This document shows positions 44,527 through 55,719 of a stretch of DNA of 64,000 nucleotides, piece after piece. Origin of the DNA: Alitta virens (lineage: Eukaryota > Annelida > Polychaeta > Phyllodocida > Nereididae); NCBI GenBank assembly GCA_932294295.1, contig OW028576.1, positions 26,233,227 through 26,297,226 of the forward strand, in the 5' to 3' direction. Below the pieces are notes generated by a model. The model searched no databases. It worked only from the letters and a program-made list of their open reading frames with translations, and was not told the DNA's origin. How positions within the stretch are numbered: position 1 is the stretch's first letter; each line of letters starts with the position of its first letter. Made by a program: the position numbers and the translations under genes.

Positions 44527-45516
44527 ATCCGTACTATGTATGCATTTCCAACCACGTCTGTGTTACCCGAATATTCTTTTGTGAACTTCGAATTCGGTGT
44601 TGGTCTGGGTTTTCACATATCGTCAGCAGCATCAAGAGCTTTATTATCTAAATTAAGTATATTAACATCACAGAGCGGATTAGAACGTATCTTGTTACCT
44701 CATAAACCTAAGAAGCCAGATAATTATGTACAAAAACTGATGACAGGACATGCTCGTCAAAAACATACAGTGACCAACATAGACAGATTAAACATTTACG
44801 ATTTAGATCATTTTTTTTTTGTCTGTAGAGCTAACTTTGAATTCGAAAACGTATTCAGACATTATCTGCACCATAAAAGGTGGAAACAGTAAAGCTAAAT
44901 TTGAGAAATCACCCTTCCAGTTTTTTATGACTCTCGATACAATTTCGACAATGATCTATAGAAGTGGTCTGTCAGAATACAGAAACCAAATATTTATGCA
45001 TATGAAATATTTGTTAGGCTACGAATGGTTATCCTGGCGTAAAACAGAGATTATTCAAAGTTTGCTGTCTGTAAAGGTTGTTGGCCATAATGTAAAAAGG
45101 CGAATGGGGAAATCTGTTGCTATTCAAGCTGAATTAGCGAGATCGTTGTCCTATTTTCCCGTTGCCGGAATTAAAGCCTTATACACAGTACATACTGCTA
45201 GCGCTGCCTATGAATGTTTTTGTTGTGTAGCTAAAGCCGTCGAAACATTAACTAAGTATTTCAACCAGACTCAAAAGCAGAAATTTGAAGAAAGAATAAG
45301 AGCTCGAGGGGGTGCAGTAGATCCTCAAGATTTTTATTACAGATCGGAATACAACACATTTTATAGCAACTGTAACTTACACGTAAAATTTTATAAATTC
45401 GGCAAAAATGGTGATACGAATGAAGGCAATGCCGTTTCTGAAAACACATTATTGTGTAAAGGATACACAAAAACTGATGTAAGCTTTTTGTTTTCTCTTT
45501 ATGTACGTTAGTTACA

Positions 45517-46500
45517 TCATGATTTCATTACACAATGGTTGGTTGCGGCTGTCACCGCTGGTTGCACATGTAACAATAAAAGTTCTAGTTCATCTTTTGA
45601 TAAGAATGGAGCATGAAATTGAATGCCATGCCCATACGGAAATAATGGGTGTGAACAATAAAGAGTACCATGTTTTATATTGAAATGACAAGGTATCAGA
45701 GGAGGGTCACCAAGACCTTGATGACTGGGGAGTGGCATGTTAAAAGCACAAGAAAGGGATAGACTTTTCAAGTATTTCATGTGTATCTGTTTGAAAAACA
45801 TAGGTAAATTATATCTGGCCATCACGGGCTCAATCATATTAGGTGTGGGAGCCCTCAATGATGATTCATTACAAGTGAGCCAATGTTGAGCATTGACCCA
45901 ACATATTCCTTGTACCACTTCAGAATCCATATTTCTTACACACACTAACTGGTTTTGTCTATGCTGTATTTGTGATTTTAATATTTCATCTTTGGTATGA
46001 ACCTTGATTTCATTATCTCCGACATCTATTTTGTCAGAAACGATTCCAGCCAATTTGAAAATGTTTGCTACAAAAGATGAAGTATCAGCCTCAGAAATGG
46101 GTGATTGAATTTCGGATGTGTCAGGTTCCTCAAAGGTTAGGGTAAAAAAAGTCTCAGATGCGGGAGTTATGCCATAGGGATTCCCGTAATGACCATGTCT
46201 TGGACTAATAATGCAGGTCAACCTGGTTGAAGCATCAACTAATTCGATGAAAGTTGTGTAGTATGATGGTTTCAAATAAACCGGTATAGCTAACTGACTT
46301 GAATTGGGCATTTTAACTACTCGATCTTCGCTTTTGAAGTTGGTTGCAATTATTATTCCATTCCGATCCTTGCTTTCTAACCCTAAACAAATGTATATTC
46401 TGGCTTCTGCGATCTCAAAATTATCGGATACAACTAAAAAAATAATTGTCTGTTTGCCATTAAGACTCCTTATGGCTTCTTCTGCTGATATTACTGGCAT
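45517..46500 (-). CDS. nested gene in terminase intron (1)
   Basis: The intact 327-codon frame starts MPVISAEEAIRSLNGKQTII. It looks alpha/beta with a central low-complexity linker (residues 130-160) and a C-terminal part rich in His, Pro and Cys (YNLPMFFKQIHMKYL). There is no signal peptide. Its place in the intron matches that of UL16/UL17 in vertebrate herpesviruses, whose products help package or coat capsids. Sequence kinship cannot be shown by eye. It overlaps the next gene by 10 bases. Confidence 0.6.
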   Translation of the reverse strand: MPVISAEEAIRSLNGKQTIIFLVVSDNFEIAEARIYICLGLESKDRNGIIIATNFKSEDRVVKMPNSSQLAIPVYLKPSYYTTFIELVDASTRLTCIISPRHGHYGNPYGITPASETFFTLTFEEPDTSEIQSPISEADTSSFVANIFKLAGIVSDKIDVGDNEIKVHTKDEILKSQIQHRQNQLVCVRNMDSEVVQGICWVNAQHWLTCNESSLRAPTPNMIEPVMARYNLPMFFKQIHMKYLKSLSLSCAFNMPLPSHQGLGDPPLIPCHFNIKHGTLYCSHPLFPYGHGIQFHAPFLSKDELELLLLHVQPAVTAATNHCVMKS

Positions 46501-47216
46501 TTTTCACTTTTGTGCAAAATCTCTAAAATTCTAAATAAATAAGCAGGTTCGGCAAATTGCCATGAAAATGGCATAAACTCATCCATAGAACAAGATAGAT
46601 CATAAGAGATTAGTAAAGCGGCTTGCGCACGAAACAATGCTCCCTTTTCGTGATTTGAGAAAATGTTTTCTTGTTTGAGTTCTTGCTCTAACACTTTTAA
46701 TATGTAATACATACGCTTATCACAATTTTCCAGTTGTTTTACTTCATTAACCTTATACCTTTTTTGGTCAAGTTCCTTGGAGTGTAAGAACAATTCGTAT
46801 AACCGCTCCAGTATGCTATTCAGACGCCTGGAGCATACTCGAATATTATTTTCTTCCAGGTGACTTTTGATGTTTGCACTAAAGCTGTACGTTGTGTATT
46901 TTTGAGCAATGATATTACAAGCCTTCTCTTTGTGAATACAATCATTTCTACCGAAGTCGTTATGGATAGTATTCCCCATGGTTCTATTACTGATTCTTCG
47001 TTGAGATACTAAACATATCTGCTCCTGAGGGTCTGCAACACACTCATTTCTGATAGGATTTGCCTTACACAAATGAAAAGATGCATGTTTCTCACAGGCG
47101 AACAAATCCTTGCAATCCATTTCATTAAATGTTACTTTAAGAACGTGGTTTCTGTCAGAAATTGCAGTTAATTCCTTAAATTCACACTTTTCTGCTAAAC
47201 ATGACAATATTGACAT
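46491..47216 (-). CDS. nested gene in terminase intron (2), cysteine-rich
   Basis: The intact 241-codon frame starts MSILSCLAEKCEFKELTAIS. A cysteine/histidine group (LFACEKHASFHLCKANPIRNEC) around residues 38-59 is a likely metal site; the C-terminal half is helical (SILERLYELFLHSKELDQKR). It is transcribed opposite to the terminase and starts 25 bases before exon 2. By position it corresponds to a UL16/UL17-type gene; homology is not shown. Confidence 0.6.
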   Translation of the reverse strand: MSILSCLAEKCEFKELTAISDRNHVLKVTFNEMDCKDLFACEKHASFHLCKANPIRNECVADPQEQICLVSQRRISNRTMGNTIHNDFGRNDCIHKEKACNIIAQKYTTYSFSANIKSHLEENNIRVCSRRLNSILERLYELFLHSKELDQKRYKVNEVKQLENCDKRMYYILKVLEQELKQENIFSNHEKGALFRAQAALLISYDLSCSMDEFMPFSWQFAEPAYLFRILEILHKSEKCQ

Positions 47217-48773
47217 AGCTATGCCTTTTATTTTTTTTCAGATTTTAAGAGGGAATACCCACAACATAATCTATTTCGATGAAAGCTGCTTTATCAGGCC
47301 CCAGGCTTATAGTGAAGTTATTTCAATGTTATCAACGGATTATGGTCATATGGTGATGACCAGTTCCCACAAACTTCGAAAAGACTCTAACAAAAATTAC
47401 GTGGATATGATATCCTTAAGACGCCCAGAAATTTTAATCAACATATTTGTCATATATGTCCTCATCACATCATCGCTATGCTAGATTACAATATTAGCGC
47501 CCTGAGTTGTGTGTGTTATATGTTCCAACAGCCGCACCACCTAACGGCGGATTCTGAGTACAGGAGAATCGTAAAAGCCTTTTCTAGATGCGCTGATAAA
47601 ACCTTGAAAACTGAAAGCAAATCGTCTATGTTGAGCGAAATAGGTATTTTACCACCGGACACTAACGATGCTGGGCTTTTGAGTAAAGGATCATTGGCCA
47701 CAACAACCGGAAGCCAAAGATTCTGTTCCCAATTAGGTAACGTACACGATTACATTCTAGAAGCAAGAGACAATCTAAGATTCGAAAACTACATCGTGGT
47801 CTACATCGATCCAGCACCAACTAATGCTGGTACTTCTTTGCACGCGATGTGCTTTGTAGCCTGTGCTACGGGTCAAGACGAAAATCAACACAATGAAGTT
47901 TACACTTTACTGGCAGTAGAAGAATTTTCAACAGCAGAAGCGGATCCCGATTCAGGTTGTGGAATGACGGTGGTTGCCAAAGTATTCATGTCAACCTTAG
48001 ATGTCCTCACTCGTTTATATACCGGTTACTTTAAAGACGTTTACGTCGCTCCAGAAGCTAATAGCATTAATGTCGATCCGTTTTGGACAAGAGTGTGCTA
48101 AGTTATACCTTTCTCTAACAGCACTGACAGAACATGACGTGTCTATCTACACTACAACAATTCCTATAAAGAATGACAAAGGTAAACAAAAGCCCCAATT
48201 TATGAAAAAACTACACCATCCATACTGGGGTGATGAAAAACCAGCTACAACCTCATTTAGGATAGGATACACACTGGGTTCGCAAAAAATTCCTAACATG
48301 TATGGCTTTTTTGCCTACAAGTACAATCCGCAGTCTGGTAATCATGCTACAGTCGTTTGTGCTAGCAACATTTGGAGCTTATCTATCTCAAGACGAAATA
48401 GTTCTATACCTTTTTATATCGCTTGCAAATTAGAACAAATGGAAATACAAACTCAAGTCAATCGAATCACCGGTGTAACCAAGTATAAAATAACAGGGAA
48501 AATAAGTCGTACAGCACAACAAGGAGAATCACTATTAATGCATGACGATTTGCCAGTAGCTGTCATAATGAGTGTGTGTTTATGTGAAGATATCCATAAC
48601 AATCGATACAAACGCGATTTCCTCTTGCTACATAAAAATCCTGTGCATGAGGCAATTTACGATTACGAGCTCAATGCGGATGGGGCTGATCTCAATTAAC
48701 CGAATAAAAAAAAAAGAAAAATCCTTCTAATGCAAGGTCAGAAAACCGCACCAAAGACATACAATTTGATTCC

Positions 48774-49352
48774 CCCCGCTGAAGCCGACTCGGACCATGA
48801 AAAACCCGGTATGAGCAATCCGACCTTTTTGTCAACAGGCCCGACAGAAAGGCTTTCTTCAACACCTTTGGCATTTATATGTTCAGGATGGACACCATAA
48901 GTAAGCATAAAATCAACTCCGCTGCCATCCCCGTTAATGTCTCGGACGTTGACCAAGCAGGAATTAGGTGGACCACTCATGACAAACTCGCTACCATCAG
49001 AGCTTCCGCCGGCAACATTTTATTCCAAGCCCAAGCAGCCTACATTAGTTTGATAGGCTTCTTTACCAATATAAAACAACGCAACCAGTGGTTAACCCAA
49101 CAAATTACCGCCTATTTCATGAACGAATGCCAAGAACCCGACACCTACATCAACTTTACATCCTTTCCCTATAAATGCAACAACATGAGAGATTTCTTTC
49201 ATTTACCAGTCAACTATAGAGTCAGAGTAGATCTCGTACAAGTCTCCGCCGACAAGCTCAAGCAGCAACAACTCGACTCCTCCGACAACCGCCGCTCGTT
49301 TATTTATGACATAATGCAACAGCTTCACAACAACACCACACAGCTGGAGTAG
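48774..49352 (+). pseudogene. C-terminal copy of the 722-residue structural candidate
   Basis: This is the part of the gene at 56667-58835 that falls inside the left arm. It lacks the first ~530 residues, and a 1-base difference near 48822-48832 breaks the frame, so only 48879-49352 is open. It shows that the arm boundary cuts through the gene and that the right copy is the complete one. Confidence 0.75.
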
Positions 49353-50301
49353 GAGGAGGAGACAGCTACCGCCAGTGACTTTACAGATCGCATGATACCC
49401 GGATGATGAGCTAGACAATCATCGATTCTTCTCAAACCACCATCGTGCAACAATATGAGGGGGGGGGGTGAGATGAAAAAAAATGTGTGGACTACTTTAC
49501 TGAGGATGAGGTCAACTACTCCTTCATGATGTCACTACTTAACTGGGGTTTTGTGGGAGAGGTCTTTAAATAATTCGCAAACGATGACCACCACTGTCAC
49601 CACGCACCCTGCTTGTGCTGCTGCTGCTGCTGCTGCTACTACTGCTGCTGCTGCTGGATTTCCCCCCCCCCCACCCATAATCCTCCCCATTTCAAGAACC
49701 TCTCTATCGCTAACTAATTACAAAAAAAATTGCACTTCTACAAAAAGGGGGTGGGGCATTTTACAACCCCCCACCCCCTTCTCAACCCCCCCTCCTCAAC
49801 ATCAACCACCCCGCATTGCCCCCTTTTTTACCCTCCTTTCTCCGCCACAGTGTCGGGCCTCCCAGAAGCATTCCGGCAATTAACCCGCACTTTTTAATTT
49901 TTTTTGTGGGAGATAAAAATGTGGTAGGATGACTCCTCCTGTATGACGTCACTAGTGCATTGTGGGAGGATGACTCCTGTATGACGTCACTAGTGCATTG
50001 TGGGAGGTCTTTTGCAAAAGTAATGGATTAGTTAATAAAATGGGCGGAAATATGGGTTAATATATATTGGAGAATGGATACAATTGATAATATTGTTATT
50101 ACCCTAACCAGGGAAGTAGGAGGAGGGGGGGGGAGTACATCAAAGACCGTATGTTTCATTCCAAAAAGATATAGGCAAAATGAATGTAATAAACGCATCA
50201 GCATTATTCATAATAATAACTTCCTTCAGTAGAATTATGCAGGAAACACCACTTCTAAGAGCAAAACGAAGGTAAAAAAGAAATGCACAAATTTCATAAT
50301 T
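49353..50301. promoter_or_regulatory. CRE-type regulatory cluster and CTG repeat, left arm
   Basis: The gap has two TGACGTCA sites (49944-49951 and 49982-49989) inside a ~38-base unit repeated in tandem (TATGACGTCACTAGTGCATT), with ATGACTCCT just before each. A third site reads TGATGTCA at 49528-49535 in this arm but TGACGTCA in the right arm. A (CTG)n repeat lies at 49617-49655, and C or G runs lie at 49455-49465, 49661-49671 and 50119-50130. The site layout suits an enhancer or promoter for the LRR gene or the capsid-type gene. Confidence 0.5.
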
Positions 50302-52129
50302 ATGTCAGATATGACTGGGACTAATGTAACTATTTATCCTAAAGAAATAATATCGATTTTTTTTTTCTCTTTTCTTATTTTTGTATACAGTTGTCCATTT
50401 TGCGATTGCAGCCCCCAAGAGAAAAAAGCTGACTGTTCAAATAGGAACCTCAGTGATCTTCCACCGCTTCCAAATAGACTAAGAGAATTGAATTTATCTG
50501 GAAACGACCTAAGAAGCGTTTCGTTAATGCATCTGCCATATTTAACAAAATTATGCGTAGCGAACAATTCGATAACAGAGTTAATTTTGGATTTACCACG
50601 TTTAATAACTTTAGACATTTCTAACACAGGATTTATGGGAAACGTAGAGTTTGCAAACACGAAAAGGCTTCAAAGGATTAGTGGGTTAAAGGTGCAGCGA
50701 GCAGAAGGCAGTCCATTTAAAAATTTATCAAAACTAGAGGAACTTGACCTGAGGGTGCATGAGCCATATATTGCAGACAATTACTTCTTAGGTCTTAGTC
50801 AACTGACTTCCCTTGAGCTTGTTCTGGACACAGTTTCGTTTCTACCCGAAACATTCTTGCATAACTCATACAGGAAACTAGAAACTCTGAGAATAATTGC
50901 TCCTAAGTTATTAAATATTTCGTCTAGAATGATGGAAAGGTTACCTAGAATGGACAATATTAACCTGGAGCTATCATCTGTGCATGATATTGGACGGGTT
51001 TTTCGGTGAGGATTTAAACTGTGGGACTATTACACTGAAGAATATATACAGTTTACCTGACAAGCTGTTCAGTGATATATTTCAATTAGCACATATCCAT
51101 TTAGAAAACATCAGTATAATTCCAAATGAGATTTTTGGAAATGTAATGCCACTGGATAGTCTTAATATTGCCTGGAATAATTGAGAAAATTGGAATTTTT
51201 TTAGTTGTACAAAAGTACGCCAGATCATTTCTTTAAACGCATCTCACAATGAATTAACTAGTATAGGACAAGATACCTTCGGTGAAGCTGTGAGGATCGA
51301 AGTTCTAGATTTGTCCCATAACAAGATATATCAGTTAGAATCAGAAGTTTTTGCAAGATTTGCAAGGTATTTAGAGTTTTTGGATATCAGTTATAATGAT
51401 ATGGAATACATTGGACACAAATTTGGGAAAGCGTTTAAATATTCACTGAGAGATTTACGGTTGTCGCATATGAATTTACAAGCGCTACAAGACAATTTTG
51501 TAGGCGGTTTGTTAGCCTTAGAAAGAATTGAACTTCAATACAACAATCTGAGTGATGTACCAATTGGAGCATTCACGGGGAGTACCAACTTAAAGGAAAT
51601 AGACCTGAGCAGCAACCATCTGACTGTTGTTCCGAAGAGACTCTTCCTTGATCAAAGAAAACTTTCTCGGCTGAATCTTTCCAATAATTGTCTAAAATAT
51701 TTACCAGAGAACTTTTTGAATAACTCGCCTGAACTTAAGTTCTTGTATTTAGAAGGAAACTGCATTATATGCAATGGCGATATTGCTACTTTAGTGAATT
51801 TCCGATTTCCAATACCATGTTCATTACCCAATCGTTACGATGGTATGCTGTTGGAAGAAACGGATATCGAGGAAGAAAAGTGCAGTATCGTTGTTGGTTT
51901 GAATTATTCTACAGAAACGAGTGAACTTATAGGTGTCATATACGAAGCGGAAAGGAAGATACCAAATACCATATGGGGAAAAAGAAATTATAAGAAATAT
52001 GATGACACAAAGACAGAAAATGCTGATTTTCTGTTTGTTGTACTTATTGTAATTTTCTTGCTTCTTCAAATACCAATTGGGTGCGTTATTTATGTAAAGT
52101 ACAAAAAAAAAAGTAGATTTTTAATTTAA
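50302..52129 (+). pseudogene. leucine-rich repeat receptor-like protein, left arm, broken
   Basis: The frame starts MSDMTGTNVTIYPKEIISI with a hydrophobic leader, then a cysteine N-cap (CPFCDCSPQEKKADCSN), many LRR units (LRELNLSGNDLRSV; IEVLDLSHNKIYQLES; LKEIDLSSNHLTVVP), a C-cap (LEGNCIICNGDIATL) and one C-terminal membrane segment (FLFVVLIVIFLLLQIPIGCVIY) with a short basic tail. The design is like a Toll receptor ectodomain without a TIR domain, so a captured host receptor or decoy is likely. A frame change near 50984-51009 and a TGA at 51182-51184 break the gene; both occur in the right arm as well. Confidence 0.7.
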
Positions 52130-52309
52130 AACAATAAAAATTCCAGTTAACAAAAACAAACATTGACTGCTGATTTCTAAAACTGTATATAGAAAGGCAC
52201 ATTCGAATGTCACAACTGCATTTGTGATGCCACAAAGCTCCCCCCCCCCTTTAACCTTCAGGCACTCATAATATATCCAAGCTGCTTTCCAGTTATACAT
52301 AACTCGAAA

Positions 52310-52594
52310 ATGGCTAGCACTTGTTGGGACAACACATCTGTTTGGGATCTATCCAGTGTGCTTCGTCCTAAGCGCGAAATGTTACACTGGTCATGGGGGA
52401 AAACATTATCGAATCAGTTCTATAAAAAGGTGTTAAGTCTCCCCCTTGAGTGGGAAACAAAGGATTACGGTGAAATTAATTTGTCAGTAGGATCGCAATG
52501 CGATTCCCATTCTAATGGACTGAGTGCTATGTGCCCAGATCTTGTTAGTAAAGCCTTATACTACAATTGGATATTACGTAGTTTGAAAGTATAG
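52310..52594 (+). pseudogene. truncated copy of the Trp-rich gene
   Basis: The frame starts MASTCWDNTSVWDLSSVLRP and matches the first ~90 codons of the gene at 53085-53711. At 52579 the arm ends and a few unrelated codons (SLKV) precede the stop. A C run at 52241-52250 lies 60 bases upstream of the start. Confidence 0.7.
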
Positions 52595-53084
52595 TAAGTA
52601 AAATGATAAATTTTTGTAATAATATTTTGCAGTGTGCTCTAATCACCTAATACAGATAACGTAAAAAAAGCTTTATTTTAAGACCATTTTATTCACCATA
52701 GTATACATATATAAAATTATATAGATATGAAAATACAAATTGATAAATGCCCTTATTTTAAATGTATAATGTCAGTAGGTGCAAGCATAACAAATCATAT
52801 CATGCATGTCTATCATTGACAAAACCAGGTAGATTCGTACAGTTCACTCCCTTTTTTTGCAATGCACATAGTTAGGTCTCAACTGGAAGTCCTTGTCATT
52901 AGCCTCTCTATATCACTGCATTGCACAGTATTCTATATTATGGCCAATTCTTCATAGTACTTCCATACTGTGCAGCTTCATGATTCTGGTATATATAAGT
53001 CACTGACATATATCAATATTTTTTTCTTACAAAATATTATTCGACATTTCCAGCAAAGATAGATGCACATTTACTGACTCCATA
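52595..53084. other. AT-rich spacer between inverted arms
   Basis: The ~490 bases are AT-rich with no coding frame. Poly(A)-like AATAA motifs and (TA)n stretches appear around 52700-52740. The only gene in the central spacer is the C-terminal half of the 53085-53711 gene. Confidence 0.5.
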
Positions 53085-53711
53085 TCAAAGTTCCCTTCTA
53101 GGTTTTCTTCGTCGTCTCTTAAGTATGACTCTATCATAAAACCATATGAAGAATTTGAGCCATTCCGCATATTTTTTCCTGATTTGTATGAAATAACAAC
53201 AATCCGGGTGTTTCGTATAGTCTCTCCAGATCTTTTTGTCTAACCATCTCTCGTACCTGTGATATATTTGTAGATGTTTAGCAATCCATTCCCAACATTT
53301 GCAGGTCTTGTCCCTGTGGTGAAGATCTGGATTCACAAGCTTTAAGTACTGTTCTAAATTGGCTAAAATTGTGTCACAATACAGAACCAAATCGCATTTT
53401 CTGTTCGTATAATACATTATTTCACAAGGACGATAATTTCCACGTAATATCCAATTGTAGTAGAAGGCTTTACTAACAAGATCTAGGCACATAGCACTCA
53501 GTCCATTAGAACGGGAATCGCATTGCGATCCTACTGACAAATTAATTTCACCGTAATCCTTTGTTTCCCACTCAAGGGGGAGACTTAACACCTTTTTATG
53601 GAACTGATTCGATAATGTTTTCCCCCATGACCAGTGTAACATTTCGCGCTTAGGACGAAGCACACTGGATAGATCCCAAACAGATGTGTTGTCCCAACAA
53701 GTGCTAGCCAT
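53085..53711 (-). CDS. unknown Trp/Cys-rich protein with basic tail
   Basis: The intact 208-codon frame starts MASTCWDNTSVWDLSSVLRP. It is rich in Trp and Tyr, has CKCWEWIAKH in the middle and ends in a strongly basic tail (ILKRRRRKPRREL). The N-terminal ~87 residues lie in the right inverted arm, the rest in the unique spacer, so this is the full copy. A G run at 53771-53779 lies 60 bases before its start. The family is not recognised; a DNA- or RNA-binding tail is suggested. Confidence 0.55.
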   Translation of the reverse strand: MASTCWDNTSVWDLSSVLRPKREMLHWSWGKTLSNQFHKKVLSLPLEWETKDYGEINLSVGSQCDSRSNGLSAMCLDLVSKAFYYNWILRGNYRPCEIMYYTNRKCDLVLYCDTILANLEQYLKLVNPDLHHRDKTCKCWEWIAKHLQIYHRYERWLDKKIWRDYTKHPDCCYFIQIRKKYAEWLKFFIWFYDRVILKRRRRKPRREL

Positions 53712-53891
53712 TTTCGAGTTATGTATAACTGGAAAGCAGCTTGGATATATTATGAGTGCCTGAAGGTTAAAGGGGGGGGGGAGCTTTGTGGCATCACAAA
53801 TGCAGTTGTGACATTCGAATGTGCCTTTCTATATACAGTTTTAGAAATCAGCAGCCAATGTTTGTTTTTGTTAACTGGAATTTTTATTGTT

Positions 53892-55719
53892 TTAAATTAA
53901 AAATCTACTTTTTTTTTTGTACTTTACATAAATAACGCACCCAATTGGTATTTGAAGAAGCAAGAAAATTACAATAAGTACAACAAACAGAAAATCAGCA
54001 TTTTCTGTCTTTGTGTCATCATATTTCTTATAATTTCTTTTTCCCCATATGGTATTTGGTATCTTCCTTTCCGCTTCGTATATGACACCTATAAGTTCAC
54101 TTGTTTCTGTAGAATAATTCGAACCAACAACGATACTGCACTTATCTTCCTCGATATCCGTTTCTTCCAACAGCATACCATCGTAACGATTGGGTAATGA
54201 ACATGGTATTGGAAATCGGAAATTCACTAAAGTAGCAATATCGCCATTGCATATAATGCAGTTTCCTTCTAAATACAAGAACTTAAGTTCAGGCGAGTTA
54301 TTCAAAAAGTTCTCTGGTAAATATTTTAGACAATTATTGGAAAGATTCAGCCGAGAAAGTTTTCTTTGATCAAGGAAGAGTCTCTTCGGAACAACAGTCA
54401 GATGGTTGCTGCTCAGGTCTATTTCCTTTAAGTTGGTACTCCCCGTGAATGCTCCAATTGGTACATCACTCAGATTGTTGTATTGAAGTTCAATTCTTTC
54501 TAAGGCTAACAAACCGCCTACAAAATTGTCTTGTAGCGCTTGTAAATTCATATGCGACAACCGTAAATCTCTCAGTGAATATTTAAACGCTTTCCCAAAT
54601 TTGTGTCCAATGTATTCCATATCATTATAACTGATATCCAAAAACTCTAAATACCTTGCAAATCTTGCAAAAACTTCTGATTCTAACTGATATATCTTGT
54701 TATGGGACAAATCTAGAACTTCGATCCTCAAAGCTTCACCGAAGGTATCTTGTCCTATACTAGTTAATTCATTGTGAGATGCGTTTAAAGAAATGATCTG
54801 GCGTACTTTTGTACAACTAAAAAAATTCCAATTTTCTCAATTATTCCAGGCAATATTAAGACTATCCAGTGGCATTACATTTCCAAAAATCTCATTTGGA
54901 ATTATACTGATGTTTTCTAAATGGATATGTGCTAATTGAAATATATCACTGAACAGCTTGACAGGTAAACTGTATATATTCTTCAGTGTAATAGTCCCAC
55001 AGTTTAAATCCTCACCGAAAAACCCGTCCAATATCATGCACAGATGATAGCTTCAGGTTAATATTGTCCATTCTAGGTAACCTTTCCATCATTCTAGACG
55101 AAATATTTAATAACTTAGGAGCAATTATTCTCAGAGTTTCTAGTTTCCTGTATGAGTTATGCAAGAATGTTTCGGGTAGAAACGAAACTGTGTCCAGAAC
55201 AAGCTCAAGGGAAGTCAGTTGACTAAGACCTAAGAAGTAATTGTCTGCAATATATGGCTCATGCACCCTCAGGTCAAGTTCCTCTAGTTTTGATAAATTT
55301 TTAAATGGACTGCCTTCTGCTCGCTCCACCTTTAACCCACTAATCCTTTGAAGCCTTTTCGTGTTTGCAAACTCTACGTTTCCCATAAATCCTGTGTTAG
55401 AAACGTCTAAAGTTATTAAACGTGGTAAATCCAAAATAACTCTGTTATCGAATTGTTCGCTACGCATAATTTTGTTAAATATGGCAGATGCATTAACGAA
55501 ACGCTTCTTAGGTCGTTTCCAGATAAATTCAATTCTCTTAGTCTATTTGGAAGCGGTGGAAGATCACTGAGGTTCCTATTTGAACAGTCAGCTTTTTTCT
55601 CTTGGGGGCTGCAATCGCAAAATGGACAACTGTATACAAAAATAAGAAAAGAGAAAAAAAAAAATCAATATTATTTCTTTAGGATAAATAGTTACATTAG
55701 TCCCAGTCATATCTGACAT
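53892..55719 (-). pseudogene. leucine-rich repeat receptor-like protein, right arm, broken
   Basis: This is the mirror of the left-arm LRR gene, with the same leader, LRR units, C-cap and membrane anchor. It shares the frame change near 55012-55037 and the TGA at 54837-54839. In addition it has lost one A near 55434-55442 (GAGTTATTTT against GAGTTAATTTT in the left arm), so this copy carries an extra frame break. Confidence 0.7.

Larger units (their letters stand above)
45479..47241 (+). other. terminase intron holding two antisense genes
   Basis: The exon 1 end reads ACTGAT|GTAAGC, a good donor, and exon 2 follows CCTTTTATTTTTTTTCAG, a strong polypyrimidine-AG acceptor. Splicing would be phase 0 (GAT | ATT) and keeps both frames, joining at the point just before Walker B. 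Two minus-strand genes fill the 1763-base intron. This reproduces the UL15 intron with UL16 and UL17 in vertebrate herpesviruses. Confidence 0.8.
44536..48699 (+). pseudogene. terminase large subunit (ATPase/nuclease), two exons, broken frames
   Basis: Exon 1 starts at ATG 44536 (MYAFPTTSVLPEYSF) and has a Walker A-like GHNVKRRMGKS (about 45085-45117) followed by an ATPase segment ending at 45478. Exon 2 starts at 47242 with LRGNTHNIIYFDESCFIRP (Walker B NIIYFDE) and an SSHK coupling motif. The nuclease part has YIDPAPTNAGTSLHAM (Asp-containing) and VAPEANSINVDP. This is the packaging motor that cuts and pumps DNA into capsids. Frame changes occur at a ten-T run (44811-44820), between 47400 and 47478, and near 48080. 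The stop is at 48697-48699, followed by an A-rich poly(A) signal-like stretch. Confidence 0.85.
48774..52579. repeat. inverted repeat, left arm (3.8 kb)
   Basis: The left arm matches the reverse complement of 53452-57246 at roughly 99 percent, with short indels. Left-boundary sequence CCCCGCTGAAGCC and right-boundary sequence ending ATTACGT mark the limits. It contains the C-terminal part of the 722-residue gene, a regulatory cluster, an LRR gene and a truncated copy of the 52310 gene. Inside gene-bearing sequence, several left/right differences are CpG in one arm and TpG or CpA in the other. Confidence 0.9.
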
